Made by a program: the position numbers and the translations under genes | DNA from: Chaetoderma sp. LZ-2023a | Lineage: Eukaryota > Mollusca > Caudofoveata > Chaetodermatida > Chaetodermatidae | DNA length: 64,000 nucleotides | Reading direction: 5' to 3' | Assembly (NCBI GenBank): GCA_034401795.1 | Contig: CM067367.1 | Span: 77,633,579 to 77,697,578, forward strand | In this document: piece after piece, positions 23,119-33,354 of the stretch | Position numbering within the stretch: the stretch's first letter is position 1 | Layout: every line of letters starts with the position of its first letter | The notes under the pieces: generated by a model | The model's input: the letters and a program-made list of their open reading frames with translations, nothing else | What the model was told of the DNA's origin: nothing | The model's database searches: none

Positions 23119-23721
23119 TAATGAAACCGGTTGCGGCATTATATAATAACAACAACAGGAAAAATACATCAATTACCAGAATATTGAAATAGCACGCCTG
23201 TTGCTCAGAACCTGCGTGGAGACACGATGATAATGATTACAGACATCGCTGCTTCTGCGATGTTAATCGATAGAGCCTTTTGATGGCATGTGTCTACGAA
23301 ATATCTCGCACGTGTGGTGTCCTTGGAATAGCTACACTTATACATGCCTATTCCTCATCAGACATTACCGGTAGTAGGTGGATTATTAAAAACGCAGCTG
23401 TTTCATCATATGAATGGATGTCTGTATACGTATCTTGGGTGTGGTACACGCATAATAGCGACATTGTCATTGACATACAATTCATACAACGTGTCGGAGT
23501 ATGTGCCAGGCAGGCGGGCTGGTGGGTATGTTGGGCGGGCACGTGAGGGAGGAAAATCCATGGGCTGGTGGTCGGGCGGGCAGGCTGGTGGGTATCTGGC
23601 CGGTCGGCCGGCCAGGGGTGCGGTGGAGTTCATGTGGGTGGGTGCACAGACGGGTGAACCATAGCTTCGTCTCTATGTACCCTGTTTATGTGGCTGCGGT
23701 GTCTTGGCAATTAGGGGCGCT
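23119..23721. other. Non-coding interval, GC-rich GGGCGGGC patch
   Basis: 23464-23500 (GACATACAATTCATACAACG) is a small family A fragment in minus orientation. 23505-23650 is GGCGGGC/GGTGGG-rich. No gene. Confidence 0.4.
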
Positions 23722-23926
23722 TAAGGCTGGTTTTCCACGTAGGCGGTTTTAAATAACGCCCACTACGCGAATGTGTCAATTAGTGACGTAATGTCATGCT
23801 CTCAAACTCGCAAGATGCATTTTAGCTGTTTGTTGTTTTTACTTAAAGTCTAGTTAGGTGCATTTGTTATTGAGTTATTTTAGTTTGCTGAACTGCTTGG
23901 ATTGATATTTCTTGATAAACTGAGCT

Positions 23927-24270
23927 ATGTCATCAAAAGCGGAGGAAAAGTTGTTACTATTTCTACTACTAAAGAAAGAACGATTGCATAACACGATGCT
24001 TGCTCTGTTACTTAGAAGACGGCACCTAATGACGGCAAAACGGAAACATAGATTTTGGGTTCATGACATCATACGGAGAAGGTCTGCACACGGTGCTTAT
24101 GATAATCTAGTCAGGGAACTTGAACTCGACAGAGACAAGTATCACGCGTATTTCCGCATGTCAGCCCAGCAAATGGAATATGTTTTGGCATGTGTAGGGC
24201 CAGTTATCAGCAAACGGAGTTTCATACGTGAAGCAATTTCTGCCAAGCAACGATTGGCAATATGCATAAG
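23927..24270 (+). CDS. PIF/Harbinger transposase, exon 1
   Basis: ATG at 23927; 114 codons plus two bases up to the donor AAG|GTAATG (exon end 24270). The sequence carries the HARBI1-like N-terminal pattern: RFWVHDIIRRRSAHGAYDNL, LELDRDKYHAYFRMS, QQMEYVLACVGPVISK and SFIREAISAKQRLAICI. This is the DNA-binding, helix-turn-helix-rich half of a DDE transposase. The exon is intact, but its partner exon lies inverted directly downstream (24279-24650). Joined across phase 2 they would make R in the conserved IRFLAT segment, supporting the exon boundary. Confidence 0.85.
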
Positions 24271-24278
24271 GTAATGGC

Positions 24279-24650
24279 TTAATATACTCTTTCTTTTATA
24301 TCTGACTGCCTCCCATAAGCTCCGATATCAACGTATATAAACTTGTATGACGCATCTACCAATGCCATCAGCGCCACTGAAAACGTGCCCTTGTAATTAT
24401 AGAATAACGAACCACTGTGAGACGGTACACGCATGACTACACGTTTGATGGCAATGGGGATAGTTCCACCTCCGCTCAAAGTGTGCTGCTATCTCCTGCC
24501 AGTCGGTGGGAGTCTGTGACATGTTCATAAGGGCAGGTTGCATGGTGCCCCATATGGCAGAACACACCTCTGGCACCAACTTTGACACAGTGGTCACACC
24601 CACGCAATACTGTGTAGACAGAGACACGTGTTTCAACAGTGGCTAGGAAT
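24279..24650 (-). pseudogene. PIF/Harbinger transposase, exon 2 (inverted and frameshifted)
   Basis: On the minus strand TTTCTTTCAG|A (acceptor at 24651-24652) is followed by FLATVET, then after a 1-base shift STQYCVGVTTVSKLVPEV, EIAAHFERRWNYPHC, then after another shift GSLFYNYKGTFSVALMALVD and YVDIGAYGRQSD. These are consecutive blocks of the PIF/Harbinger catalytic domain. The block with the first catalytic Asp (normally GAIDGKH-like, after PHC) is missing through small deletions. The exon ends at GRQSD; the C-terminal third with the last Glu is absent. It sits on the opposite strand to exon 1. Confidence 0.85.
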
Positions 24651-24741
24651 CTGAAAGAAAAAAGCAAAGAAGTTATTAATTCACTAATTTACTAGGCAAC
24701 TCTTTGAACCTGAAAGTCCAAAATACGAGATATTATTTACG

Positions 24742-24890
24742 ATTTAATAAATCTTCTGTTGAATATTCTAAATCTAATTTGACTGGGAGCTGTACTGCAT
24801 TTGGCCGCAACAGGTTCCAGTGAAATTAGTTTCAAAATATGTAACAGGTTATATGTGTGATTGACTCGAGATTGAGATTCTGAGCATATA
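24742..24890 (+). mobile_element. Family A variant inside Harbinger A
   Basis: GTTGAATATTCTAAATCTAA, TTTGACTGGGAGCTG, a poorly paired centre, CAACAGGTTCCAG and GAAATTAGTTTCAAAATATG. This belongs to the GGGAGCTG subfamily also seen at 30631, 41340, 43205 and 63609. Confidence 0.65.
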
Positions 24891-25051
24891 ATTGAATATT
24901 CCTGAAAATATTTCTAAAGTTGCATATTTTCAACAGTTGGTAGGCTTCTCATGATTACACTACAACTTTTCTTTTCAGTAGTACATAGCCAATGAGAAAG
25001 CGAACCAACACAGCCACAGTTCCCATGCCCTCCCTGTCACGTGTCATGTAG

Positions 25052-25246
25052 GATTCCTCTTCAGTCGGCATGAGGAAAAGTGGTCAGGCTGGTGGAATTG
25101 AGAAAGTGGATTCGATGTTAACAGGGGTGTCAAAGCAAATGCAGTCAACGGAGGCGGATATTAGGAAAGTTCAAGAGGGCATTGACGTACGCCAACATGC
25201 CAACGAGGATGATAACTTCTACCTTATGATTTCGAGGAGGATTTAA
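25052..25246 (+). pseudogene. Possible C-terminal exon of the Harbinger MADF protein (weak)
   Basis: Open without stops from 25052 to TAA 25244-25246, containing MRKSGQAGGIEKVDSML, VSKQMQSTEADIRKVQEGID and EDDNFYLMISRRI. The last part resembles the acidic D-D-x-F start of C-terminal segments in Harbinger-linked MADF proteins. A possible acceptor CTTTTCTTTTCAG ends at 24978, but a TAG at 25049 interrupts the frame. It is on the plus strand whereas the MADF exons are on the minus strand. Low certainty. Confidence 0.3.
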
Positions 25247-25358
25247 AGATTACTTTGTGGCTCGTCCACTACCCTAGCAAGCAGAATATGTTCAGAGAGG
25301 ACTCTTTGATTAATGCGTTTACAAACACTTACCTTAGTGTACAGTCAGACGTATCATT

Positions 25359-25360
<2 letters not shown>

Positions 25361-25416
<56 letters not shown>

Positions 25417-25428
25417 GAGAGAGAGAGT
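25361..25428. repeat. (GA)n microsatellite
   Basis: GA repeats with a single GGA interruption near 25405. The open frames across it are artefacts. Confidence 0.9.
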
Positions 25429-25619
25429 GGTTGTCGGCAGCATGTTCCTCCTCCCCATCATGAGTATCTATGTCGCTATCAGGAAACTCTGGTTGGCTCT
25501 GAGCAATATTGCTCACTGTGCTGTAAATTAGATTGTAACATTATAAATTCCTATTCACTAGATATAAATATTTTATTCAAGGAAATGAAAGCTGTCGAGA
25601 CAGTGATCTGTTCGTAAAT

Positions 25620-25905
25620 AATTACTGTCGCCCAAACGAAGTTTGGAGAGACTATTGCGACAGTCATGTGTGTCTTGACCAAACTTGGGGGTAGGTTGCC
25701 GCTGGGGTCGCGAAGAAATGTATTCATTTTTGGGTCAAATGGTCACAGGTCAAGAGGTAAAAGGTAAGGATCGTTACAAAATCGTTGTAGTGTGATAACT
25801 ACAGTTCTACTGGAGTGATCTTTACCAAACTTGGAGGCAAAGGTAAAAGGTTAAGGGTCAAGAGGTCAAGCATAAACGATCAAGAGGTCAAAGGTCACGA
25901 TAAGC
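25620..25905 (+). repeat. AGGTCA-rich repeat with a perfect DR1
   Basis: GTGTCTTGACCAAACTTGG at about 25670 and ATCTTTACCAAACTTGGAGG at about 25820 are diverged copies of the same unit, each followed by several GGTCA words. 25885-25897 is AGGTCAAAGGTCA, a perfect DR1 nuclear receptor half-site pair. This ACCAAACTTGG...GGTCA style is known to me from dispersed invertebrate repeats. Confidence 0.5.
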
Positions 25906-26172
25906 GAAAAGCGCGGACGGGCGAGACTAGGAATCCGGAATCCTTGTTTCTATTTACATTAAGACATTCGGAATCATATTATGTGGTGAGCATTTGACTA
26001 TTCTGTGTTTTAAAACCGCTTAGATAAATCATGATTCAATTTATATACATTCATCAAATGTAGGTTCCTAAATGTTTAGTTTATCCATGAAAATTTAAGA
26101 TTTCATGGATGTAATTAATAAAACAAACATCTAAGTAGGCAGGATGGTCTTTCTGAAATTATATGCATACAT

Positions 26173-26351
26173 TCAATAAGGATGCCCTAACCTACGGTCA
26201 GCAATGTGCTGGCCTAAGAAGGAGAGCTGCTCACAGAAAACCATGTTTCCCAACTTTGATGTACCTGATCCGCTCGTTTGGCTCTGACGACTTCGCTTGG
26301 TCTTTTTGTAGGTATACCTTTTATGTTTCCATTTCTTTCGCAAAATGTCAC
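26173..26351 (-). CDS. Harbinger MADF (Myb/SANT-like) protein, exon 2
   Basis: On the minus strand, TATCTTTACAG| precedes 26351. Exon 1 leaves one base, so the junction codon is Gly, then DILRKKWKHKRYTYKK, TSGSGTSKLGNMVF, CEQLSFLGQHIADRR and a stop at 26173-26175. The W-x-x-x-R-x-x-Y and the C-terminal FLQLSFL-like strand complete the MADF trihelix begun in exon 1. The frame is open from the junction to the stop, so the predicted 114-residue protein is unbroken. The partner transposase is dead. Confidence 0.75.
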
Positions 26352-26500
26352 CTGTAAAGATATAATAACAAATGCTTCAAATATTAATAACGCTATAAAT
26401 AATGTCTCTAGATAGAGTAATGCTCCACAAAAGTTAGTTATTGCAACAGCAGTAAATCCAGACAGGTTGGAATATTGTTGTTGGTAGGCTGTGTGTGTTT

Positions 26501-26883
<383 letters not shown>

Positions 26884-27028
26884 ACATTAAAAAAAACCGC
26901 ATTGGCAGAGGAATATAATTAAAAATTTATTTACCTAAATTTGTCCTATCGAGACCAAGTTTAGATTTACTTAGAGTAGTGCCCTCTTGAAATTAGTTGG
27001 GGTAAAGTGAACTAATCAGTAGATGCCC

Positions 27029-27065
27029 TCGTCTCGTCTCGTCTCGTCTCGTCTCGTCACGTCTC

Positions 27066-27160
<95 letters not shown>

Positions 27161-27161
27161 A
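27029..27161. repeat. (GTCTC)n-(GTCT)n array in the MADF intron
   Basis: Six GTCTC pentamers (one with CAC) change into about 24 GTCT tetramers. A pentamer-to-tetramer transition suggests stepwise mutation of one array. Confidence 0.9.
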
Positions 27162-27276
27162 TCACGTCATTCCCTCCGTTCGTTCAGTCATCTCTGCTCT
27201 TCTAGTCTGTATACTTTGCACTATTGATGGCTTATATGTTTCTAGATATAGACCTGTAATTAGAACTGTATATTAC

Positions 27277-27442
27277 CTGTCATTCCTTCTACATTCAATT
27301 TCTTCGAAATCTTCTTCCAGCAGTAGTTGACCCATCTGTTGTCTTTATAACATGGCACAGATGTGTCATAAAGAGCAGGATTTTCTCTGACCATACCAAT
27401 TAACATTTCCATCTCCGCGGTTGATGGCTTGGGTTCACTCAT
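27277..27442 (-). CDS. Harbinger MADF (Myb/SANT-like) protein, exon 1
   Basis: ATG at 27442-27440; 55 codons plus one base to the donor GACAG|GTAATAT (exon end 27277). Sequence: MSEPKPSTAEMEMLIGMVRE, NPALYDTSVPCYKDNRWVNY, CWKKISKKLNVEGMT. This is the first half of a MADF/Myb-SANT-like trihelix (L-I-x-x-V-R-E-N-P-x-L-Y-D then W-x-x-I-x-x-x-L). In PIF/Harbinger elements the MADF-like partner helps the transposase enter the nucleus and bind DNA. The 925-bp intron to exon 2 is filled by tetranucleotide arrays. A diverged paralogue of this exon is at 28760-28900. Confidence 0.8.
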
Positions 27443-28257
27443 TGTGGTACGTATGACTGATAAACAACAACGACACTAATATAATGAGTGTTGGGCGATG
27501 ATTGCTGGACAGTGTACCCATGTGCTCGTAAGTGGAGGCATGTGCATGCACAAAACATTCTTAAAAGTAGGAACGTCCCAAGCATGACGTCATTTTATGC
27601 ATTTCCAAAGCAGCCGAGCCGCTAATGGGGTGAAAAAAACCTCGAGCAATCGAGCACTCACGCAGCTACCCGAGTATATGGAAAAGATTACATTGCAAAA
27701 CAATTATATCCATTTTTACCCGCCAACCGCCAGCCGCTAGCATCCGTAAAAACCGCCTACATGGAAAACCAGCCTAGCTTTTCCATACCACGCGATCTGC
27801 CGCGAGCGGCTAACTGCCTAGCGGCTAGCGGCGCGGATAGAAGATTTCCATTGCAGGCGTTTTTAAGCTACTGCCGCGCGCGAATCGTTCTGTTAGTGAC
27901 GTAATTTCCTGCTCTGGTATCACTATGTCTTTAATAGATAATTCTAGATTCAAGTGTTTTCTATATACATTTCTTTCCGGTTGTAGTAGACACAGTTATT
28001 CTTGTGCATTTTCTACTTAGAATTATATAGATTGATGATTTAGTAAAATGTTGTATGGCAAGCTTAATAGCGGTTCATTTGCTGTACATTCAAATACGTA
28101 TATCTCCTTTTGCACAGTAGATTACAATGTTGTTAGAAATACCTGCTTTTGCATTACAATAACTATAATAAATGTTTCAATGTTTTACACATCATGGGGT
28201 TGTACCCTTCATTTTAAAAGTTATGTAAATTTACTGCCTCAGAAAAGCGATAAACAT

Positions 28258-28440
28258 GCAAGTATGCATGTGGGCAGGCAGCCAGGCAGGCAGTCAAGCA
28301 GACAGGCAGGCAGACAGACAGGAAGGCAGGCAGGCAGGCAGACACGTGTAGATTCATCTATGGATGTACGGATGAATGGTTGGTTGGGAGGAAGGATGTA
28401 TGCATTGGAGGATAGATTGATGGGTGGGTTGGTGCGGACC
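28258..28440. repeat. Imperfect GGCA then GATG/GTGG array inside element B
   Basis: GCAGGCAGGCAG and CAGACAGACAGG words (28270-28340), then GGATG and GGTGGG words. Frames across it are artefacts. Confidence 0.8.
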
Positions 28441-28759
28441 TGGGTGGGTGATGGACGATTGGACTTACAGACGAATAGGTCAAAAGTGAATGGGCACGTT
28501 ACAAACGTTTTCTCTGATTTGATTTACTAGTCTCTTGATGTCAGTTTATCAATCAGATGAGCAGAGGTGGAGGAAATTGATCAGATTTTAAGGCGATCTG
28601 CCTGTAAGTTAAAGGATCTCCATGGCCTACTGATGTGACAAACTGGTAGCCGATGTACCAACCCTGCTTAAGATAATTGTCTATTACAGATATTTCTCAA
28701 AATTAACACCGATTATAAATTATTTGATAAACGGATATACATGTATGTGTATCTATTAC

Positions 28760-28900
28760 CTGCAACATCGTCTATCTTGAGGTTCTGGGCAATTTGATCC
28801 ATACCTTCTTGTCTCTGTAGCTGTCCAGAGACGCCAGATTTAGCCGTACCTCTTCGATCAACATCTCCATCTGTTTGGTCGTTAATTTGGGATCAGATAT
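28760..28900 (-). pseudogene. MADF exon 1 remnant in element B
   Basis: On the minus strand: ISDPKLTTKQMEMLIEEVRL, NLASLDSYRDKK, then after a 1-base shift MDQIAQNLKIDDVA, ending at GTTGCAG|GTAATAG (donor at 28759-28753). It matches element A's exon 1 position by position (SEPKPSTAEMEMLIGMVREN), including the donor, but the initiator is ATA and the NPxLYD motif is eroded. Two frames are needed, so it is dead. Confidence 0.75.
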
Positions 28901-28917
28901 GTGAGCTTATGCCATGG

Positions 28918-29216
28918 CCACCGTCCGTCGTCCATCCGTGGTCCGTCCATCCAATGTCCGTCCGTCGTCCGTCAATCAACTTCTGCTTTAAATCACTACT
29001 CCTCATTAACCTCTTGGTCGATTTTAACCAAATTTGACTTTGGTGATCCTACAGTGGTAGAATAGGGAGCTTCTATGCAGAATTTTGATTGGTCAGTTTT
29101 TCCGGTGGCCATCTGTTTCAATGTGTTTGAAGAATCATGTATATTTAAATGCAAATGTTTCAAAGACTAATGGTCCAAGTGAGCGTTACATGCCCTTGGG
29201 CCTCTTGTTCTAATCA
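28918..29216 (+). repeat. Dispersed repeat with (CCGT)n head and GGGCCTCTTGTT end
   Basis: CCGTCCGTCGTCCATCCGTG head, then CTTCTGCTTTAAATCACTAC, CTCTTGGTCGATTTTAACCA, and an end at CCCTTGGGCCTCTTGTT. I recall repeats of this construction (a GTCCGTC array, a ...TTGGTCGATTT...ACCAAA body and a CCTTGGGCCTCTTGTT end) as common in mollusc and other marine invertebrate genomes. It appears inserted into element B next to the MADF remnant. Confidence 0.5.
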
Positions 29217-29494
29217 ATGCCGTCAATACAGCAGCTGAAAGAATGCCGACTAGTGCCTACACGTGGTTGTAAGCGCATGCACATGCATGAGCAGAGCAAT
29301 TTGGAAACCCTGGTTTCCCGAAAATGACGTCATCCTCTGGATTTCCCTAGTGCCGAACCGTGCGCAATCCGTGCAAAATCGCAAGATAGTAAAGCAACTA
29401 TCTCGATTTTAGGCGGCTACCGTGCTTCTAGCCGCGCGTGGCAAATCGCGTGGTATGGTAAAGCTGCTTTGGCGGCTTAGCGGCTGAACTTGGT

Positions 29495-29640
29495 CATATC
29501 GATTTGAAGCCCAGGAAAGGTATACTTCTTGAAAATTCATCACTGGACTGACTGGCGCTGCCATCTCACTAGCTATTCCAGTGGTAACAAAAATAGCCTT
29601 CTCTTGGCCTGCAAATAGACATTGCTCAAGACGTTTTAGC
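29495..29640. mobile_element. Family B palindrome copy
   Basis: TCACTGGACTGACTGG at 29539 pairs imperfectly with CTATTCCAGTGGTAAC (ending 29589); flanked by CTTCTCTTGGCCTGCAAAT, another family mark. Confidence 0.7.
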
Positions 29641-29726
29641 CAGTTTCGTTTTCGATTTCGGTTGCTAAGCATGCTTTTGAAAAGTCATTGAAGTACACAT
29701 ATCGAAATAAAAGTCAACTTGATCGA

Positions 29727-30191
29727 TCATCTGGTAGACATGCACGATTACGTGATTAAATCGAAAATCGAGATTATTTTTTAAATCGTGACTTTATATG
29801 ATTAAAAATTATATAACCGAATCGTGGTGAATAATTTCTACTGCATAAAATATTTCAAATCCTACGTTTTAATTACTTTTAATGCGATCGGTGACGAACT
29901 GGACATTTGCGGGTCAAGAGAAGATTATTTTTGAAAAAGTATCACTGGAATTACTGGCTCCCGAATTGAGCCAGCCATTCCGGTGATGCATTTTCAAAAG
30001 TAGTCTTCTCTCGGCATGCAAATGGACTTTTCTAAACACCGGTGCCGTTTTCGTCAATGATATGCTTTTGTTGTTATGTCTGAGTTATTTATACCCAAGC
30101 TGATTAATCGAGTAATGACGATTATTATTTTTATTATTAAATAATCGATCGTGAACAATCAAAGCAATAATCGCACACACCTACCATCTGG
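29727..30191. mobile_element. hAT-like MITE with 8-bp target duplication
   Basis: The element 29735-30183 begins TAGACATGCACGATTA and ends with the complement of TAGGTGTGTGCGATTA. It is flanked by TCATCTGG (29727-29734) and CCATCTGG (30184-30191), seven of eight identical, the duplication length of hAT elements. The interior has many GATTA/AATCG words. A family B palindrome sits inside it. Confidence 0.7.
29900..30033. mobile_element. Family B palindrome nested in the hAT-like element
   Basis: GGACATTTGCGGGTCAAGAG, then ATCACTGGAATTACTGGCTC (29941-29960) pairing with GAGCCAGCCATTCCGGTGAT (29968-29987), then CTTCTCTCGGCATGCAAATG. It is younger than its hAT-like host. Confidence 0.75.
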
Positions 30192-30589
30192 TGGTTAGTG
30201 TTCTAGATGATTTCATGTGGATGGTCTGGACCGAAGTAACTCACTCTCTCACTTCATTTCCCGACACTACTGTAGTTCATGTCGCTCCAGGAATCCACGT
30301 TGCTCTCTATGGCAGTGACTAAATGGTATTCCAATATTCGACAAAATACTGACTTCATACAATTTACAGCGTATATATGTCAATAGCAAACTTGGGCACG
30401 GACGTGAGTCGTTGACTAACCATCAGGCATGACCCCATGGGATAGGCAAATTGGATACAGGCAGCATCACATTGGCATTGCCATAGAGAATAGCAGTTCA
30501 AGGAAGCAATACTTTCGAACTAAACACTACCCACCTCACCCCCATTACGTATTCAGCTCTTTCATAGAAAAGCGTAATCCGTTCAAACT
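30192..30589. other. No feature recognised
   Basis: Non-coding interval; nothing recognised on either strand. Confidence 0.4.
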
Positions 30590-30760
30590 GAATATTTAGA
30601 ATCTCAACTGCAAAGTGACTATACAAGTAAGCTGCCGAATATTTTGAAAAAGTAATTTAACTGAAAGCTGTTGCTGCCTATGACAGCAACAGCTCCCAGT
30701 CAAATTAATTTCAAAATAATCAGCATAATAGTTATCACACTGTAAATAAATGTTAGCATT
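30590..30760 (-). mobile_element. Family A copy, GGAGCTG subfamily
   Basis: AATATTTTGAAAAAGTAATT, GAAAGCTGTTGCTGCC, TATG, ACAGCAACAGCTCCC, AGTCAAATTAATTTC: palindrome 30633-30722. Flanks truncated. Confidence 0.75.
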
Positions 30761-31201
30761 TGCCCTTTCTGATATAAATGGGTAACACTAAGTATTGAAT
30801 AACGCGTTCAACCCTGTCTATAACAGTATATAATTATCTAGTGTTTAAGGATCGTGTAGTGCGTTCTAAATTTGCCCCTGCGTGCAAGAGTAGACAATAG
30901 GAAACACTTCCGTTCTTTAGCTGTTCCGGAAGAGCATCTCGCTGCTCCCGGACAGTCTTTATTCACATCGTGATCCGGGGTTCTTTCTAGTGTCGTTCAC
31001 ATCGTCTTCTCCGTGTCGGAGTGTGGCAGATATAGAGGAGACATAGTGTTTGCGCTTTATCCAGAGACATGTTCGAGAGATAAAGGATAGAGGCTATAGC
31101 ATTTCAGTACTAACATCAAAGAAAGTAAGAAATGCAGAATTTGCAAGTAGAAAATTATTTCCATCGCATCATCTGTAGGCACATCTATCAATCCTTCGAC
31201 A

Positions 31202-31202
<1 letters not shown>
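30761..31202. other. Non-coding interval with a short hairpin
   Basis: TGTTCCGGAAGAGCA and TGCTCCCGGACAG (about 30921-30956) form an imperfect stem. It could be a degraded LTR fragment (TGTAGTGCG at about 30856), but evidence is thin. Confidence 0.3.
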
Positions 31203-31281
<79 letters not shown>

Positions 31282-31310
31282 TGAGTGCGTGCGTGCGTGG
31301 TGCGTGCGTG
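31203..31310. repeat. (TGCG)n tetranucleotide array
   Basis: About 26 TGCG units with two TGAG variants. Gives an RACVRACV frame that is not a gene. Confidence 0.95.
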
Positions 31311-31494
31311 AGTGTATGGGTGCATGTGTTTATCCGCTAATATGGCGGCCCTCTCCATGGCGGTTCCATGCGGTCATAAGCTGGAGAGGGCACATCTCAT
31401 AAGACCGGTGGGGCCAGGGAAAACAGGAGATAAATACAAATTCTCCAAAATGGAAGTCCATTGCAAGACAGTCTTGCTCTCTCACTTCTTGGAA

Positions 31495-31870
31495 AAAGTT
31501 ATGAATTTCTGGCTATGCCCCGTCAATTTAAAGCTAAGATCCGCCCACTTTGGACGACCGATGTAATCGATTTGAACATCTCAATTTGAATTCCAGTAAT
31601 CTAAATTTCTAGATAACTATAAAAGTAAACCAGTTGACTATTTTGAAACTAATTGGAGAAGGGGGCTGTTTTTCTGCCTATGGCAGAAATAGCTTCACGT
31701 CAAAATGTTTTCAAAATATTCAACAGAATGTTTATTGATTTCTAAATTCACTGACATACAGTTCGGACATTTTCTTCACGGACTATTACCATCTTCGTGA
31801 GAGACCAACATCATTTTGATTGTGACATCAGCTACCCGAGTAACAGATCGGCTTCCTCCATTGACATTGG
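31495..31870 (-). mobile_element. Family A copy, diverged subfamily
   Basis: TGGCTATGCCCCGTC end, then palindrome 31640-31730 (TTTTGAAACTAATTGGAG, GGGGGCTGTTTTTCTGCC, TATG, GGCAGAAATAGC, TTTTCAAAATATTCAACA) and a GACATACAGTTCGGAC flank with TTGATTGTGACATCAGC. Confidence 0.7.
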
Positions 31871-32034
31871 AGATCTAGGTTTAATAAAAACATCGGATTC
31901 AAAGAGCCACCATCTGGCAATTATGCTTATCGTAATCCACCAGATAATTTGAATAAGTACAGGGACTGCACTCAGACCGGATTGAGCAACCGCATTTATA
32001 GGTAACACGCAATACGCCAGAGAAATCACACAGT

Positions 32035-32225
32035 CAAAAAGTTTCAAAATATTCAACAACTTGCATGGTATAGATACCATGATATTGAGATTCTAGGAAT
32101 CAAGGATTCAAAGTATACAATTTGATTCTAGGATAGGGCCTACGTAATAGGTGGGTGGAGCTTAGTTAGAGGGGGTAGGTGGGGGGGGGGTGGACATAGC
32201 TAGAGGTGGGGGCTTTCTTTTGGAG
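32035..32225 (+). mobile_element. Family A right-half copy
   Basis: TTTCAAAATATTCAACAACTT, ATTGAGATTCTAGG, then GGTGGGTGGAGCTTAGTTAG. The left half is absent. A G10 run (32181-32190) lies in its right flank. Confidence 0.6.
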
Positions 32226-32269
32226 GCGGAAAACCCTAATGCAAAATATCGCTATTAAATTTACACTTT

Positions 32270-32545
32270 TAGTGATAACCGAGCCCGTCATTCCAGTGGT
32301 TAATTCTAAAAAATAAATTTCTGTTTGTCTGCAAATGAAAATTTTCTGAAAGAAAATTGGAAATTTAAATGACCAAATTTAGTCATTAAATGGTTAACAT
32401 TTCGGCTTAATGGATATCCAGATATTTACAGGCCACGAGAATCGTTTTGAAAAATTGTCTACTGGAATGACTGACTCGCTTACCGAGCCAGTCAGTAATG
32501 ATAAAAGTTCAAATACGGCGTTGTCTTGGCTTCAAAATGGTCATA
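32270..32545. mobile_element. Two partial family B copies
   Basis: 32277-32310 holds a half palindrome (CGAGCCCGTCATTCCAGTGG). 32457-32503 holds a fuller one, CTACTGGAATGACTGACTCG pairing with CGAGCCAGTCAGTAATG. Associated words CAGGCCACGAGAATC and TCTTGGCTTCAAAATGG are also in the 12278 copy. Confidence 0.65.
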
Positions 32546-32682
32546 CGTTGCTTATTCTCAAGACCAGTTACAAAGATTGGTTGAGGACGGCTTGCGCACC
32601 AATAATATAATAACTAATAGACTCACGTCAACATTTCCAAATTAAATTATTCTAACATAACAGCAGTCATAGCCAGTGTAAG

Positions 32683-33158
32683 GCCTCTTGTGTCAACTTA
32701 ACTCTGTAATGGCTAAGTTGGTATAGTGACCTCTGCAGTGATCTTTAGAAATGTCCATTTGCGGGGTAAGAAAAAAATATTTTTTTAATTTACCACTGGA
32801 ATGACTGGCTCGGTATCGAGCCAGCCATTCCAGTGGTAAATTTAAAAAAGTCTTCTCTTGGTCTGCAAATGGACATTCTTAACGACCACCATCAAATATT
32901 GGTGTGGGCCGTCTCTTCTTGGTCTGCAAGTGGACAATGGCTAAGCAGAAATGTACTTGCCCATTACACTTTTGACGAATGTCCATTAAGTTTGAAGGAT
33001 AACAGAAATCAATGTTTGGGTAATTTTCGTTATAAATTGACATAATACTCTTTTTGACTGCTAAAATCAAAATTTCCCTGAAAAGTATTGACAATTAAAT
33101 CGTTAGTTGAAATAATAGGTTTTTTGAGCGCTGTAATGCGCTGTTGACACAACAACTC
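32683..33158. mobile_element. Family B element with the best-preserved palindrome
   Basis: A CCTCTTGTGTCAACTTAAC end (about 32686) and an inverted TTGACACAA (about 33142) are weak termini. The centre 32752-32878 is a 127-bp palindrome: AATGTCCATTTGC outer arms, AATTTACCACTGGAATGACT inner arms (32787 on) with only a 4-base turn (32813-32816) and one mismatch over the inner 26 bp. Confidence 0.75.
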
Positions 33159-33219
33159 TCCATAATCAAGTCTTAACTCTGTAAGCAATGTATGATACAA
33201 GCCAGAAATTCATTTGATA

Positions 33220-33290
33220 TAAGGAATATTCTGTTGAATATTTCCAAACAAATTTCTCTGGAACAAGTTGATGCAGATTAGTTTTAGGAG
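33220..33290 (+). mobile_element. Family A relic
   Basis: TTCTGTTGAATATTTCC, AACAAATTTCTCTGG and GCAGATTAGTTTTAGG preserve only the two palindrome arms' edges. Confidence 0.35.
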
Positions 33291-33354
33291 ATATAATTAT
33301 TGTATCCGTTAATACCTATATTGTTGCATTAAAATTGAGAATTCCAAGCTGAAA

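Larger units (their letters stand above)
27777..29464. mobile_element. Harbinger-like element B, non-autonomous, abutting A
   Basis: 36-bp terminal inverted repeats, 27777-27812 and 29429-29464, matching at 32 of 36 positions (core CCATACCACGCGAT). Subterminal DNA (TTAGTGACGTAAT at 27893 versus 23788 in element A) shows it is related to A. It retains a MADF exon 1 remnant but no transposase. It begins within two bases of the end of A. The target duplication is not evident. Confidence 0.75.

Noticed and set aside
24279-24667. Plus-strand continuation of the Harbinger transposase after 24270
   Set aside because: The matching exon is on the minus strand; the plus strand after the donor has no transposase motif.
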